A stretch of 6,430 nucleotides of DNA from Clostridia bacterium. Its GTDB lineage: Bacteria; Bacillota; Clostridia; Christensenellales; Aristaeellaceae. Shown piece after piece: positions 6,279 to 6,430 of the stretch; within the stretch, counting starts at the first letter, position 1; each line of letters opens with the position of its first letter. Position numbers and translations under genes: made by a program. The DNA lies in contig JAFWBZ010000282.1 of assembly GCA_017537105.1 (NCBI GenBank), positions 1 to 6,430 of the forward strand, given 5' to 3'. The notes beneath the pieces are model-generated. The model did not search any database. It saw only the letters and a program-made list of their open reading frames with translations, and was not told the origin of the DNA.

Positions 6279-6430
6279 ATGGCTCTTGTTACTTCCAAAG
6301 AGATGTTCGCGAAGGCCTATGACGGCGGCTACGCCATCGGCGCTTTCAACGTCAACAACATGGAAATCGTCCAGGGTATCACCGAAGCCTGCCGCGAGGA
6401 AAAGGCTCCCGTTATCCTGCAGGTCTCCAA
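6279..6430 (+). CDS. fba: Class II fructose-1,6-bisphosphate aldolase, N-terminal part (cut by window edge)
   Basis: Cytosolic Zn-dependent glycolytic and gluconeogenic enzyme that cleaves fructose-1,6-bisphosphate to dihydroxyacetone phosphate and glyceraldehyde-3-phosphate. Only the first 50 codons and two bases are present. They read MALVTSKEMF (1-10), GGYAIGAFNVNNME (16-29), GITEACREEKAPVILQVS (33-50), which is the highly characteristic start of clostridial class II aldolases, including the first strand (GAFNV) and the second (PVILQVS). The catalytic His and Zn ligands lie beyond the window. Early codons are unusually T-rich (GCT CTT GTT ACT) compared with the neighbours, as expected near the start of a strongly translated gene. 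It is divergent from the TIM-barrel/trk cluster and has its own promoter. Confidence 0.95.
   Translation, partial: MALVTSKEMFAKAYDGGYAIGAFNVNNMEIVQGITEACREEKAPVILQVS

Overview
The window is ordinary chromosomal DNA from a GC-rich bacterium. The content suggests a high-GC member of the Clostridia (Bacillota). The evidence is the start of a clostridial-type class II fructose-bisphosphate aldolase, a TrkA/TrkH potassium system, a membrane-anchored SurA/PrsA-like foldase, strong GGAGG-type ribosome binding sites and sigma-A promoters, several with an extended -10. The taxonomic call is an inference from a few genes. I see no mobile element, phage gene, CRISPR array, tRNA or rRNA.

Layout from left to right: (1) the probable last 11 codons of a plus-strand gene, carrying a perfect 15-bp tandem duplication, followed by a hairpin at 47-81; (2) a minus-strand stand-alone riboflavin kinase (116-580) with its own good promoter; (3) a divergent plus-strand gene (778-2265) for a single-pass membrane protein with a parvulin/SurA-like extracytoplasmic part; (4) a very strong bidirectional terminator (2279-2305) between convergent genes; (5) a minus-strand cluster, read from right to left: a TIM-barrel protein of the sugar isomerase/epimerase superfamily (5274-6050), trkA (3853-5223) and trkH (2329-3816); (6) a divergent promoter region (6051-6278) with a near-consensus promoter on each strand; (7) the first 50 codons of fba, cut by the window edge.

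TrkA (cytosolic nucleotide-binding gating ring) and TrkH (membrane K+ pore) form one uptake system. The TIM-barrel gene ahead of them appears to share their only visible promoter, so the three look like one operon. The TIM-barrel protein is the most unusual item: when aligned by motif to the tagatose/psicose 3-epimerase type, two of the four expected metal ligands look changed to their amides (Asp to Asn, Glu to Gln) and a neighbouring active-site His to Ser. This suggests altered or lost catalysis.

Several long open frames lie opposite the real genes. They are GC-rich antisense shadows and are not annotated. Three genes have longer in-frame upstream extensions that I rejected, because promoter or ribosome-binding-site positions support the internal starts at 580, 778 and 6050.
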